Assembly: GCA_046757925.1 (NCBI GenBank) | Contig: JBHHZE010000001.1 | Span: forward strand, 62,001-126,000 | Direction: 5' to 3' | Length of the DNA stretch: 64,000 bases | Origin: JAZDCZ01 sp046757925 | GTDB taxonomy: Bacteria > Gemmatimonadota > Gemmatimonadetes > Gemmatimonadales > GWC2-71-9 | Shown here: one piece after another, positions 32,043 through 40,665 of the stretch | Layout: the number at the start of each line of letters is the position of its first letter | Numbering within the stretch: the stretch's first letter is position 1 | Position numbers and translations under genes: made by a program | The notes under the pieces: model-generated | What the model saw: only the letters and a program-made list of their open reading frames with translations | Databases searched by the model: none | What the model was told of the DNA's origin: nothing

Positions 32043-32470
32043 GCCCCGGAGAGGCGATCGTCGTTGCGCTGGGGATCGCGCTGATAGCCGGGGAACTCTG
32101 GTTCTTCCTCGTCCCGAAGAAAACGCCCCAGTTACCAGAGCGAACGGGGATTGGTGTTCAGGAAATCAAGGTATTGGTGAAAGATGGCTATCATCCCGAC
32201 ACTATCCCAGTCGAGGCCGGCCGGCCGGTGCGGTTGCGGTTCTACCGCGACGAAACCGTAGATTGCTCCGCCAGGTTGATCATCGAGGACTTCGGGATCG
32301 ACCGGGAACTTCCAGAATTCCAGACGACGGAGGTGGAGTTTACTCCGGACAAGCCGGGCGATTATCCGTTCCACTGCGGACGGTCGGTGATGTGCGGCAG
32401 AGTGGTGGCCCAGATCGGCCGGGAGGGTGCTCGGACGAATCTTGGAAAGGGACACGCGAAACATGGGTAA
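32039..32470 (+). CDS. Membrane-anchored cupredoxin-domain copper protein
   Basis: A 143-residue protein from GTG 32039, overlapping the ino1 stop. One N-terminal membrane helix (about 5-25) holds a plastocyanin-like domain in the periplasm. Possible copper ligands are H52, C76 (VDCSA), H112-C113 (PFHCG) and M118, the last in a CGRSVMCG loop typical of cupredoxins encoded beside copper ATPases. It probably binds periplasmic copper and works with CopA downstream. The ending GHAKHG adds further His. The coupled translation with inositol synthase is unexpected. Confidence 0.8.
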   Translation: MSPGEAIVVALGIALIAGELWFFLVPKKTPQLPERTGIGVQEIKVLVKDGYHPDTIPVEAGRPVRLRFYRDETVDCSARLIIEDFGIDRELPEFQTTEVEFTPDKPGDYPFHCGRSVMCGRVVAQIGREGARTNLGKGHAKHG

Positions 32471-35003
32471 GGGTCGGATTACGCTGCCGATCGAAGGAAT
32501 GACGTGCGGTGCGTGCGCCATCGCGGTCCAGAAGCGGCTGCAACAAGAACCCGGCGTGACGGAAGCTGCGGTCAACTTTGCTACCGGGAAGTCGACGGTT
32601 ACGATCGAGGAGGGGAAGGTTCGGGTGGCCGACCTCGTCAGTGCCGTACGCGATGCCGGCTACGACTGCGCCAAAACCTCTATTTCGTTTGGGGTGGAAG
32701 GTCTCCACTATGCGTCCGGTACATCCCGCCTCGAAACCGCGCTCATGTCCTTGCAGGGAGTCTTGTCGAGCACGGCGAATCAGGCGACGGAACAGGTTCA
32801 AGTGGAGTACGTGCCCGGCCTCGTCACCGCAAAGGAACTGGAATCGCAGGTGGCCCAGGCCGGGTTTGCGGTAGCTGCGCCCCTGGCCACCGACGATCCG
32901 GTAGAACGCGAACGCCTAAGAAGAAGAAGGGAGACACGCGTCCTCTCCTGGAAGTTTGGCGTGGCGGCGGTCGCGTCGTTGGCAACGTTGATCGGATCGT
33001 TGCCGCTTGTGGCCGCTACGGCAGCGAAACAAGATGATCTCTTTGCCCGCATCATCCAACCGTTGGGCGGGCTACTCCGGTCGGTAGCCCCTCGCATGTA
33101 CGAGGTAGATCCGACAGTACTCAAGTTGGTGTTGCTCGGTACTACGTTGCCCGTCGTGATGTGGTGTGGAGTGCAGTTCTATCGCGGTGCGTGGAGCGGG
33201 CTCAAACATCGTTCGGCCGATATGAACACTTTGATCGCGGTGGGAACGGGAGCCGCGTTCGTATACTCGGCTGTTGCTACTCTTGTGCCCGCCGTCTTCA
33301 AGAACGCTGGATTGCCGTCCGACGTCTACTATGAGGCGGTCACCTCGATCATCACCCTGATTCTGCTCGGGCGCCTGCTCGAAGCGCGTGCCAAAGGACG
33401 GACGTCCGATGCGATACGCAAGCTGCTCCAGCTCAGGCCCAAGACGGCAAGGGTGCAACGCGACGGTGGCGACATCGACATCCCGGTGGAGGCCGTGGAA
33501 GTCGGCGACCGTGTGATCGTCCGGCCCGGTGAAACGATCCCGGTGGACGGCATAGTAACGGAAGGTGAGTCGAGCGTTGCCGAAGCGATGCTGACGGGAG
33601 AGCCCATGCCCGTGAACAAGAAGCCGGGTGACAGGGTGGTAGGTGGGACGAGCAACGGGCTCGGAAGTCTGACTTTCAAGGCAGAAGCCGTGGGAAAGGA
33701 CACGATGCTCGCCCAAATAGTCAGACTGGTAGAGGAAGCCCAGGGAACCAAGGCTCCGGCGCAGCGACTGGCCGACCGGGTGGCGGGAGTGTTCGTTCCA
33801 ATCGTGATCGCGATTGCCATTGCGGCGTTCCTAGTTTGGTATGTGGTGGGTCCTCCGCCACAGCTCGTCTTTGCGGTGGTTGCACTGGTTACAGTGCTTG
33901 TCATCGCGTGCCCGTGCGCATTGGGACTCGCAACTCCGACAGCGATCATGGTCGGCACGGGTCGGGGTGCCGAGCATGGAATCCTCATTCGCGGCGGGGA
34001 GGCGCTCGAGACAGTTCAACGAATTGATACCATAGTATTCGACAAGACGGGCACGATCACCGAGGGCAAACCCGCCGTCACCCACGTACTGGGGACGAAA
34101 CGCTCGGACGGCACGACGGTGGGGGGGGCGGAACTCCTGCGCTTGGCTGCAGCAGTGGAGTCTCGCTCCGAGCATCCCATAGCGACTGCCATCGTGGCGG
34201 CGGCCGAAGCGAAGGAGACGGTCATTCCGTCGGTCGAACGGTTCGTGGCGATGGAAGGCCGGGGCGCACGCGGGATAGTCGGCAAGTACCTGGTGGAAGT
34301 AGTGAGCGTGCGCCACGCGGTCGAGAGGAGTCTGGATCTCGGATCTCTGGCCAAGTCCGCTGAGCGACACATCCTGGCAGGTAGATCGCCGGTGGTCGTG
34401 GTGGTCAACGATACGGTGCAAGGCGTGATCATGATATCGGACGCCATAAAGGAGGGTGCGAAGTCGGCGATCGTGCGCCTGAAGGAACGGGGTTACGACC
34501 TGTACATTCTGAGCGGCGATAGCAAGATCGCAACCGGATTGGTGGCTAAGGAAGTGGGGATAGAGCGGGTGATCGCGGAGGTGGATCCGAGCGGCAAGGC
34601 AGATGAAATAAGGCGCCTCCAGGAGGACGGCCGGGTCGTTGCCATGGTTGGAGACGGCCTCAACGATGCGGCGGCTCTGGCTCAATCCGACGCCGGATTC
34701 TCCATTGGCACGGGAACCGATGTAGCAGTGGAGGCTTCGGATATCACACTCATCAGGGGCGATCTCGGCGCGATAGTGACGGCCATCGACCTTTCACGCC
34801 GCACCATGCGTGTGATCAAGGGCAATCTGTTTTTCGCATTTGTCTACAATGTCCTCGGCATACCGTTGGCCGCGGGCGTGTTGTATCCATTCATGGGGAT
34901 CCTCCTCAGCCCGGTGGTTGCGAGTGCGGCCATGGCAATGTCCAGCCTGAGTGTCGTGAGCAACAGCCTGCGGCTCAGGAAATTTTCACCCAAGACCGCT
35001 TGA
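32463..35003 (+). CDS. copA: Copper-exporting P1B-type ATPase
   Basis: An 846-residue protein from ATG 32463, overlapping the cupredoxin gene by eight bases. The first HMA domain has GMTCGAC (C15, C18). A second HMA-like domain (about 75-140) lacks the CxxC, reading YASG instead. About eight TM helices follow, with the ion-site CPC at 483-485, the phosphorylated D527 in DKTGTITEG, the HP motif SRSEHPIA and GDGLNDAAAL. Terminal helices have NVLGIPLAAGVLYP and MAMSSLSVVSNSLR, the IB-1 signature for Cu+. It exports cuprous ion from the cytoplasm. Confidence 0.96.
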   Translation: MGKGRITLPIEGMTCGACAIAVQKRLQQEPGVTEAAVNFATGKSTVTIEEGKVRVADLVSAVRDAGYDCAKTSISFGVEGLHYASGTSRLETALMSLQGVLSSTANQATEQVQVEYVPGLVTAKELESQVAQAGFAVAAPLATDDPVERERLRRRRETRVLSWKFGVAAVASLATLIGSLPLVAATAAKQDDLFARIIQPLGGLLRSVAPRMYEVDPTVLKLVLLGTTLPVVMWCGVQFYRGAWSGLKHRSADMNTLIAVGTGAAFVYSAVATLVPAVFKNAGLPSDVYYEAVTSIITLILLGRLLEARAKGRTSDAIRKLLQLRPKTARVQRDGGDIDIPVEAVEVGDRVIVRPGETIPVDGIVTEGESSVAEAMLTGEPMPVNKKPGDRVVGGTSNGLGSLTFKAEAVGKDTMLAQIVRLVEEAQGTKAPAQRLADRVAGVFVPIVIAIAIAAFLVWYVVGPPPQLVFAVVALVTVLVIACPCALGLATPTAIMVGTGRGAEHGILIRGGEALETVQRIDTIVFDKTGTITEGKPAVTHVLGTKRSDGTTVGGAELLRLAAAVESRSEHPIATAIVAAAEAKETVIPSVERFVAMEGRGARGIVGKYLVEVVSVRHAVERSLDLGSLAKSAERHILAGRSPVVVVVNDTVQGVIMISDAIKEGAKSAIVRLKERGYDLYILSGDSKIATGLVAKEVGIERVIAEVDPSGKADEIRRLQEDGRVVAMVGDGLNDAAALAQSDAGFSIGTGTDVAVEASDITLIRGDLGAIVTAIDLSRRTMRVIKGNLFFAFVYNVLGIPLAAGVLYPFMGILLSPVVASAAMAMSSLSVVSNSLRLRKFSPKTA

Positions 35004-35010
35004 GTCGATC

Positions 35011-35301
35011 ATGCGTTACTTTCACCGTACATCTCTGTCGATAGATGAAGTCTTGGCCGAGGCAGATCAGTACTTCGGGACCCGAGCGGTTCCAGGCGAT
35101 GCCGCCGGACACACGAGGGTTTTCACGAGGACCGTCGGCAGAATATCGGTTGACGTCCGGGCCGAAGGCGGACACTACACGCTCGTAACGGTGGAAACTG
35201 ATCAGGTGGGTGAGAGCGAAGCTGACAGGTTGGCAAAGCGGTTCCTTGCGGTGGTACACAAGCGCGCGCAGCCCGATCATGTGCTACGGGGAGCGTACTA
35301 A
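35011..35301 (+). CDS. Small conserved-looking protein, function unknown
   Basis: A 96-residue soluble protein seven bases after copA. It is predicted alpha/beta: helix SIDEVLAEADQYFG, strands RVFTRTVGRISVDVRAEGGHYTLVTVET, then helix SEADRLAKRFLAVVHKR. It has no cysteine; His residues are H5, H39, H60, H83 and H90 approximately. This could be a small metal-binding or regulatory partner, but no family is recognised. Its place between copA and copZ makes a copper role plausible (inference). Confidence 0.65.
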   Translation: MRYFHRTSLSIDEVLAEADQYFGTRAVPGDAAGHTRVFTRTVGRISVDVRAEGGHYTLVTVETDQVGESEADRLAKRFLAVVHKRAQPDHVLRGAY

Positions 35302-35322
35302 TGGGGAGAGCGTAGGACAATC

Positions 35323-35541
35323 ATGGCATCCGTTCGCATCGATGTGTCGGGAATGACCTGCGATCACTGCCGCGGGCGGGTTGAAGCCGCTCTCAAGGCG
35401 GTCGAGGGCGTGTATGCGGTTTTCGTGGATCTGGATGGCGGCTTTGCGGAAGTAGATTTCGATGACAAGAGAGCAGACCCCGATTCTCTAGCTGGGGCAG
35501 TCACTGAGACTGGATACGGAGCGAAGGTCGTTTGCCCGTAA
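35323..35541 (+). CDS. copZ: Copper chaperone CopZ-like HMA protein
   Basis: A 72-residue single HMA domain with SGMTCDHCRGRVEAAL (C12 and C15 approximately) and the terminal strand GYGAKVV. It would deliver Cu+ to CopA in the cytoplasm. GGAGAGCGTAGGA precedes the ATG. Its end overlaps the TTG start of the next gene by ten bases, so the copper cassette reads straight into the dehydrogenase genes. Confidence 0.92.
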   Translation: MASVRIDVSGMTCDHCRGRVEAALKAVEGVYAVFVDLDGGFAEVDFDDKRADPDSLAGAVTETGYGAKVVCP

Positions 35542-36557
35542 GACGCGTTCCCGCAGGCCTTGCCAGAGATCAGCTGATCGATATCTACTACTACTTGAAG
35601 CTCACTCGTTCGCTCGATGAACGGTTGGTGAATCTGCATCGCCAGGGCAAGCTGGTCGGTGGTCTATTCAGTTCCCTGGGACAAGAGGGCGAGAGTGTTG
35701 CTAGCGCGTACGCGCTCGAGGATGGTGACATGCTCTCCCCGCTAATTCGCAACGTCGGTGCCGTGTTGGTAAGAGGGGCCAAACCGATCGACATTCTGCG
35801 CCAGTACATGGGCAAGGCTACCGCTCCCACGGGAGGACGCGATACCAACACACACTTCAACGATATTGGGGCGGGATACCTTGGACAGATCTCCCACCTC
35901 GGCGACATGGTTGTGGTGATGGCAGGTGTCGCTCTCAGTTTCAAACTGCGCAACGAGAAACGGGTGGGTCTAGTATACGTAGGGGACGGGGCCACCAGTA
36001 CGGGTGCGTTTCACGAAGGGATCAACCTCGCCGCGGTGCAGCGTGCCCCGCTGGTGGTGATAGTGGAGAACAACGGGTACGCCTATTCCACACCCACGAG
36101 GATGCAGGCGGCGGTGGAGCGGCTGGCGACCAAGGCCAAGGCTTACGGCATTCCCTCGGTGTCGGTCGATGGTAACGATGTGTTCGCGGTGTACGAAGCC
36201 ACACGGAAGGCGGCACAGAACGCCCGTGATGGCGGCGGGGTCAGCCTCATCGAGGTCGTGACGTACCGGCGGAAGGGTCATGCACAGCACGATGACCAAC
36301 GCTACCAACCCAAGGAGGAAATAGCTCGGTGGGCGAAGCAGGATCCGGTCGACCGCTACGTTGAGCGAATTTCCACTGAGGGCTGGGTGTCGCAGGAGGA
36401 CCTCCGGAGAGTAGACGCGAGGGTGGATCGAGAACTCGAGGCGGCTATAGCGCAGTCCGTGAAAGAAGAAACGCCAGATGGCGGAACTGCCTTGACTAAC
36501 GTGCTGGTCGATCCCAATTCCGCCGCCGAACTCTGGTATAGGGCGTGTGATGGCTGA
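35532..36557 (+). CDS. pdhA: 2-oxo acid dehydrogenase E1 component, alpha subunit
   Basis: A 341-residue TPP enzyme subunit; the only usable start is TTG 35532, inside the end of copZ. The thiamine diphosphate/Mg motif is GDGATSTGAFHEGINLAAV ending in ENNGYAYSTP, and the phosphorylation-loop equivalent is YRRKGHAQHDDQRYQ. With the beta subunit it decarboxylates a 2-oxo acid and acylates the lipoyl group of E2. Substrate (pyruvate, branched-chain acids or acetoin) is not decided by these motifs. It overlaps the beta-subunit gene by eight bases. Confidence 0.92.
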   Translation: MPVRRVPAGLARDQLIDIYYYLKLTRSLDERLVNLHRQGKLVGGLFSSLGQEGESVASAYALEDGDMLSPLIRNVGAVLVRGAKPIDILRQYMGKATAPTGGRDTNTHFNDIGAGYLGQISHLGDMVVVMAGVALSFKLRNEKRVGLVYVGDGATSTGAFHEGINLAAVQRAPLVVIVENNGYAYSTPTRMQAAVERLATKAKAYGIPSVSVDGNDVFAVYEATRKAAQNARDGGGVSLIEVVTYRRKGHAQHDDQRYQPKEEIARWAKQDPVDRYVERISTEGWVSQEDLRRVDARVDRELEAAIAQSVKEETPDGGTALTNVLVDPNSAAELWYRACDG

Positions 36558-37530
36558 AGTAACCTACCTCGAGGCGTTGCGCCAAGGCCTGCTGGAGGAG
36601 ATGGAGCGTGACGAGAACGTCTTCGTACTGGGTGAGGACGTAGCGGCTTACGGAGGAGCGTTCAAGGTGACCGAAGGTTTCCTCGAACGGTTTGGACCTA
36701 ACCGCATCATCGACACGCCCATAAGCGAAACCGCGATTGTAGGGGCAGCAGCCGGCGCTGCCCACATGGGGATGAGACCGGTTGCCGAAATGCAGTTCAT
36801 CGACTTCATCTCCTGCGCCTATGACATCCTCACCAACTACGTGGCGACAGCGCGCTACCGCGCGGGGCTCTCCACCCCGATCGTGGTGAGGGGCCCGTCG
36901 GGAGGATACGTACGTGGAGGTCCGTTCCACTCGCAGGTTCCCGAAGCCGCGTTCTTCCATACGCCCGGGCTCAAGCTGGTGTGTCCGGCCACGGTGCGCG
37001 ATGCAAAGGGGCTCATCAAGTCCGCAATCAGGGACGATGATCCGGTCATTTACTTCGAGCACAAGTATCTCTATCGGAGAATCAAGGAGGATCTACCAGA
37101 GGGTGAGGAGATTCTCACGCCGATCGGTAAGGCCGAGATCAGACGGAGCGGAGTGGACCTCACCATCGTCACGTGGTCTGCGATGGTGTGGAAGTCGCTG
37201 GACGCGGCAGAGCAAATCGCTCAGGAGGACGGTGCCTCGATCGAGGTCATCGATCTCCGGACGCTCGTTCCGATGGACGATACCGTCGTAGCGGAGTCTG
37301 TGAAGCGTACCAACAAGGTGCTCATTGTACATGAGGACACGCGCACCGGAGGCATTGCCGGTGAGATAATGGCGCGAATCAATGAGACAGCATTCGAATG
37401 GCTCGATGGACCGATCATGCGTGTAACGGCGCACGATACACCGGTCCCGTACGCTCCCTCGCTGGAGGATTTTGTGCTGCCCCAGACCGCCGATATCGTT
37501 AAGGCCGCAAGGTGGCTCCTGGCCTATTGA
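36550..37530 (+). CDS. pdhB: 2-oxo acid dehydrogenase E1 component, beta subunit
   Basis: A 326-residue protein from ATG 36550. It has VLGEDVAAYGGAFKVTEGF, DTPISETAIVGAAAGAA, FIDFISCAYD and the C-terminal transketolase domain EVIDLRTLVPMDD. It forms the alpha2-beta2 E1 with the upstream gene. Its last seven bases overlap the 3' end of a convergent gene at 37524-37979. E2 follows 553 bases later and is otherwise the natural next gene. Confidence 0.93.
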   Translation: MAEVTYLEALRQGLLEEMERDENVFVLGEDVAAYGGAFKVTEGFLERFGPNRIIDTPISETAIVGAAAGAAHMGMRPVAEMQFIDFISCAYDILTNYVATARYRAGLSTPIVVRGPSGGYVRGGPFHSQVPEAAFFHTPGLKLVCPATVRDAKGLIKSAIRDDDPVIYFEHKYLYRRIKEDLPEGEEILTPIGKAEIRRSGVDLTIVTWSAMVWKSLDAAEQIAQEDGASIEVIDLRTLVPMDDTVVAESVKRTNKVLIVHEDTRTGGIAGEIMARINETAFEWLDGPIMRVTAHDTPVPYAPSLEDFVLPQTADIVKAARWLLAY

Positions 37531-37979
37531 CGACCGTAGCTTTTCCATTTCCACGGTAGCGGGCCGGAAACCACGGTGGGGACGGGATCAGACGGACCGA
37601 GTCCCAAGATATGACGGCGGACTGCAGACACTGACCGAGCGTTGCGGAGAACGAAACACCAAGCGTTTTCTCCCCAGATTCGCCGGTTGAGTACGGTGCG
37701 ATTGCCGGTGCGCCTGATCGCGTCTCCAGCGATACGTTTGACGTGGAGAATGATTGCCCGGCGCGTGACAGATGCCGGTGCTCGCAGCAGGAGCCTGAGC
37801 TGGGTTGGGGCCAAGGAGACCTCGTCTACCAGCCACTCGCGAGTGGTGCATGCATCACCGATCAGGTGCTCGCAGAATCGGGCGGTCGCTGGTATCTTCA
37901 ACTGTTCGCGGCTAGGAACTATAGTGCAGACGACGTGGCACCATTTCCTTGCAGCGGGTGAATGAGTGTAGCGTTTCAT
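37524..37979 (-). CDS. Y1-transposase (IS200/REP-associated) relative with degenerate HUH motif
   Basis: An intact 151-residue minus-strand frame. Its order resembles REP-associated tyrosine transposases: a first strand WCHVVCTIVPSREQL, helix ARFCEHLIGDACTTREW, strand LVDEVSLAPTQLRLLLRAP where the family has HVHLLL, helix SVTRRAIILHVKRIAGDAIRR, then the RRIWGENAWCFVLRN block (family WQxxYxxxxI) and ARSVSAVRRHIL. The HUH metal site reads Q-L-R and no clear catalytic Tyr stands in the last helix, so transposition is unlikely. It could be a decayed or domesticated copy. No flanking repeats are evident. It separates E1 beta from E2 in the dehydrogenase cluster. Confidence 0.5.
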   Translation of the reverse strand: MKRYTHSPAARKWCHVVCTIVPSREQLKIPATARFCEHLIGDACTTREWLVDEVSLAPTQLRLLLRAPASVTRRAIILHVKRIAGDAIRRTGNRTVLNRRIWGENAWCFVLRNARSVSAVRRHILGLGPSDPVPTVVSGPLPWKWKSYGRQ

Positions 37980-38033
37980 GCCGGCAAGATGCAGGCCGCA
38001 GAACCGCTATGTATACCCAATATTACGCAACTA

Positions 38034-38063
38034 TTGACATAATTTTCCGTCCCGCGAGATAAC
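38034..38063 (+). promoter_or_regulatory. Promoter of the E2 gene
   Basis: TTGACA (38034-38039), 18-base spacer, GATAAC (38058-38063). Predicted start near 38070, with GAGGGAG at 38070 acting as ribosome-binding site for ATG 38084. It makes E2 independent of the E1 genes. Confidence 0.6.
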
Positions 38064-38083
38064 GGATATGAGGGAGTCAGTGC

Positions 38084-39433
38084 ATGGCCAGGGTAGATGT
38101 CGTAATGCCGCAGATGGGGGAATCGATTGCCGAGGGCACGGTATCTCGATGGCTCAAGCAGGTCGGTGACGATATCAAGCGTGACGAGGCGATTCTAGAG
38201 ATATCTACCGATAAGGTGGATGCAGAGATCCCCTCTCCCGCGGCTGGTGTTTTGGCCGAGATCAAGGTGGGCGAAGGAGAAACGGTAGAGGTCCAAACGG
38301 TGGTTGCGGTGATCGAAACCGAGAAGGGTGCGACCGTTCCCACGACTTCTCCGGAGCAGCCGCCCGAGGCGACGGCTGCTCCGCCGGCCGAAGAGCCGGT
38401 CGCCCCGGCACCGCCGGTGATACCTGCCCCCGCGACGCCGGCAGCACCCAGAGCTGCATCGGGCGACGGCGGTCTCGAGACCGCCGAGGAGAGATTGCGA
38501 TGCAAGTCGACACCCCTGGTGCGGAAGATCGCGGCCGAACACCAAATCGACATTGGATCCATCACCGGAACTGGGCATGCGGGTCGGGTGACCAAGCGGG
38601 ACATCATGGGCTTCCTCGAGGCACGTGCGAGCGGCGCGCCGAGTGTCACCAAACGCGCTCCGGCCCAATTGGCCGGACTCAAGGGCGCAGACGGTGGAGA
38701 GATCGTCCATCCGACGGTCGAACCTTGGCCGGGCGATCGAGTGGAACCGATGAGCAGGATTCGGAAGTTAACGGCCGATCACATGGTGTTGTCCCGGCGC
38801 GTCTCGGCGCATGTGACCAGTTTTTATGAGGTGGATTTTTCAACGATCGCGCAGATCCGCCGCGCCAAGAAGGACGATTACCTGGAGCGGGGAGCGAAGC
38901 TCACTTTTCTCGCGTTCGTTGTGAAGGTGGTGTCCGACAATCTCCGTAAGCACCCTGTGATAAACGCCTCCGTAAGCGGCGACAACATCATCTACCGGCG
39001 GCCGATCAACATTGGAATTGCGGTGGCGCTCGATTGGGGCCTGATCGTTCCGGTGCTTAGGAACGCCGACGACCTATCGTTGATGGGAATTGCCAAGCGA
39101 ATGGCGGATCTCGGCGAGCGTGCCCGGACGAAGCGGCTCAGTCCGGATGAAGTCCAGCAGGGAACGTTCACGATCACGAATCCCGGGGTGTTCGGCTCGT
39201 ACATTGGCGCGCCGATAATCAACCAACCGCAGGTCGCGATCATGGGCGTCGGTGCGATAGAGAAGAGACCAAAGGTCATTACTCTGGACGACGGGCAGGA
39301 CGCGATCGCTATACGGACCCTTGGGATGCTCTCCCTCTCGTACGATCACCGGGTCGTGGACGGCGCCGATGCCGACAGGTTCATGGCGAACGTCAAGCAA
39401 GACCTGGAACAGTTCTCGGCCGGGGCGGTCTAG
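38084..39433 (+). CDS. 2-oxo acid dehydrogenase E2, dihydrolipoyllysine acyltransferase
   Basis: A 449-residue enzyme with one lipoyl domain (lipoylated K44 in EISTDKVDAEIPSP), a Pro/Ala-rich linker (about 85-130), a subunit-binding domain (TPLVRKIAAEHQIDI to GRVTKRDI, about 140-175) and the catalytic acyltransferase core ending in YDHRVVDGADADRF (H422, D426). Such linkers and the single lipoyl domain fit either PDH or branched-chain complexes. It has its own promoter. No dihydrolipoamide dehydrogenase gene is in the window. Confidence 0.94.
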   Translation: MARVDVVMPQMGESIAEGTVSRWLKQVGDDIKRDEAILEISTDKVDAEIPSPAAGVLAEIKVGEGETVEVQTVVAVIETEKGATVPTTSPEQPPEATAAPPAEEPVAPAPPVIPAPATPAAPRAASGDGGLETAEERLRCKSTPLVRKIAAEHQIDIGSITGTGHAGRVTKRDIMGFLEARASGAPSVTKRAPAQLAGLKGADGGEIVHPTVEPWPGDRVEPMSRIRKLTADHMVLSRRVSAHVTSFYEVDFSTIAQIRRAKKDDYLERGAKLTFLAFVVKVVSDNLRKHPVINASVSGDNIIYRRPINIGIAVALDWGLIVPVLRNADDLSLMGIAKRMADLGERARTKRLSPDEVQQGTFTITNPGVFGSYIGAPIINQPQVAIMGVGAIEKRPKVITLDDGQDAIAIRTLGMLSLSYDHRVVDGADADRFMANVKQDLEQFSAGAV

Positions 39434-39435
39434 GG

Positions 39436-39711
39436 TTGGCCCGCCGCACGATTGAAGTCGATGGGGAGCGTTGGGCGGTCTATCCGTCTGGTCGCGTAAC
39501 GCTCTACAGTGGGGACGAGTTCGGCCTGATATTCGAAAAGGGAACCGGCCCGGATCGAGTGTCCAGGGTGACCCGGTTCTCGCCCCAGGGCGCACGCCGC
39601 CGTGACGCAGCGCTGGCAGAGTTGTCGGACACGCAACTAGTGGGGTTGTTGCGCACCTCCCAGATAGCCCGCACCAGCCCCGAGACCGGATACCGACGCC
39701 GCACGGTTTAG
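39436..39711 (+). CDS. Small protein, function unknown
   Basis: A 91-residue basic protein with a TTG start two bases after the E2 stop. It begins with strand-rich RTIEVDGERWAVYPSGRVTLY and ends in a helical ELSDTQLVGLLRTSQ. No family is recognised. The tight spacing between E2 and the PHP gene supports it being a real member of the operon. Confidence 0.6.
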   Translation: MARRTIEVDGERWAVYPSGRVTLYSGDEFGLIFEKGTGPDRVSRVTRFSPQGARRRDAALAELSDTQLVGLLRTSQIARTSPETGYRRRTV

Positions 39712-39714
39712 CCA

Positions 39715-40581
39715 GTGTCCGCCGTCGATCTCCACCTTCATTCTACCGCATCGGATGGTGCGTGCTCCCCGAGCGAGGTCGTCCAGAGGGCGATCCTTGC
39801 CGGGCTCTCGGCGATCGCGCTCACGGACCATGACACGATTGGTGGATTGCCGGAGGCAGTTGCCGCGGCAGCTGGGGACGCTCTGCGCGTAGTCAGTGGC
39901 TGTGAATTCAGTGCGGCCGCCGGTTGGGGGGAGGTCCACCTGCTGGGCTACTTCCTCCCGCTCTCCGATGCCAACTTGCTTGCCTTCCTGGCACGTCAGC
40001 AGGAGAAACGGCTTGCCCGCGGTGCGTCGATGGTCGACCGGCTGAACCGGTTAGGGGTGGATATGAGCCTCGGTGAAATCATTGCCGAAGCCGACGGCGG
40101 TGTGATCGGGCGCCCGCATGTGGCCAGAGTTCTGGTCAAGACTGGAGTGGTGAAAGACGTGCAGATGGCTTTTCGGAGATATCTGGGGCTCGGAAGGCCG
40201 GCTTACATTCCACGGGATCTGCCTCTGCTCTCGGAGGTGGCGGCCCTGGTGCGAGACGTTGGTGGTGTGACATCGGCAGCGCACCTCAAGCGCATGGCCC
40301 TGGATTCTGCAGTACTCGATCAGTTGGTCGAGGCCGGTGTCGATGCGGTCGAGGTGATCCACCCATCGCACGATGGGCGCGCGTTCGGTGCGATGGAGCG
40401 AGCCGCACGCCGTGTGGGGCTCTCGGTAACCGGGGGGTCGGACTGGCACGGCGGTCCCGACACCACGGAGTCGCGGACGGGACCGGGGTACCTCGACGTG
40501 CCGATTGAGTGGCTCGACGAAATAGAGTTGCGCCATCGTGAACGGAGTACAGTGGAACCCGCCGTCCCTGGTCGCCGTTGA
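39715..40581 (+). CDS. PHP-domain phosphoesterase (YciV/RNase AM-like)
   Basis: A 288-residue enzyme, GTG start. The PHP motifs are DLHLHSTASDG at the N-terminus, ALTDHDTIGG, SGCEFSA, GRPHVARVLV and GSDWHGG, covering the trinuclear metal ligands. Relatives hydrolyse 3',5'-nucleoside bisphosphates and trim RNA 5' ends. It follows the small unknown gene by three bases. A short inverted repeat AGGTG/CACCT (40619-40640) lies after the stop. Confidence 0.9.
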   Translation: MSAVDLHLHSTASDGACSPSEVVQRAILAGLSAIALTDHDTIGGLPEAVAAAAGDALRVVSGCEFSAAAGWGEVHLLGYFLPLSDANLLAFLARQQEKRLARGASMVDRLNRLGVDMSLGEIIAEADGGVIGRPHVARVLVKTGVVKDVQMAFRRYLGLGRPAYIPRDLPLLSEVAALVRDVGGVTSAAHLKRMALDSAVLDQLVEAGVDAVEVIHPSHDGRAFGAMERAARRVGLSVTGGSDWHGGPDTTESRTGPGYLDVPIEWLDEIELRHRERSTVEPAVPGRR

Positions 40582-40665
40582 TAGGGCGAGACGTAATGGG
40601 CGTCAGACTTCATAACTCGAGGTGCCCCCTACGGGTCACCTTGGCCGTTCAGAAGTGAGGATAGA

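Noticed and set aside
37642..37965. Plus-strand frame opposite the transposase-like gene
   Set aside because: Composition is Arg/Ser-rich and not protein-like; the minus-strand frame has recognisable fold-order motifs.
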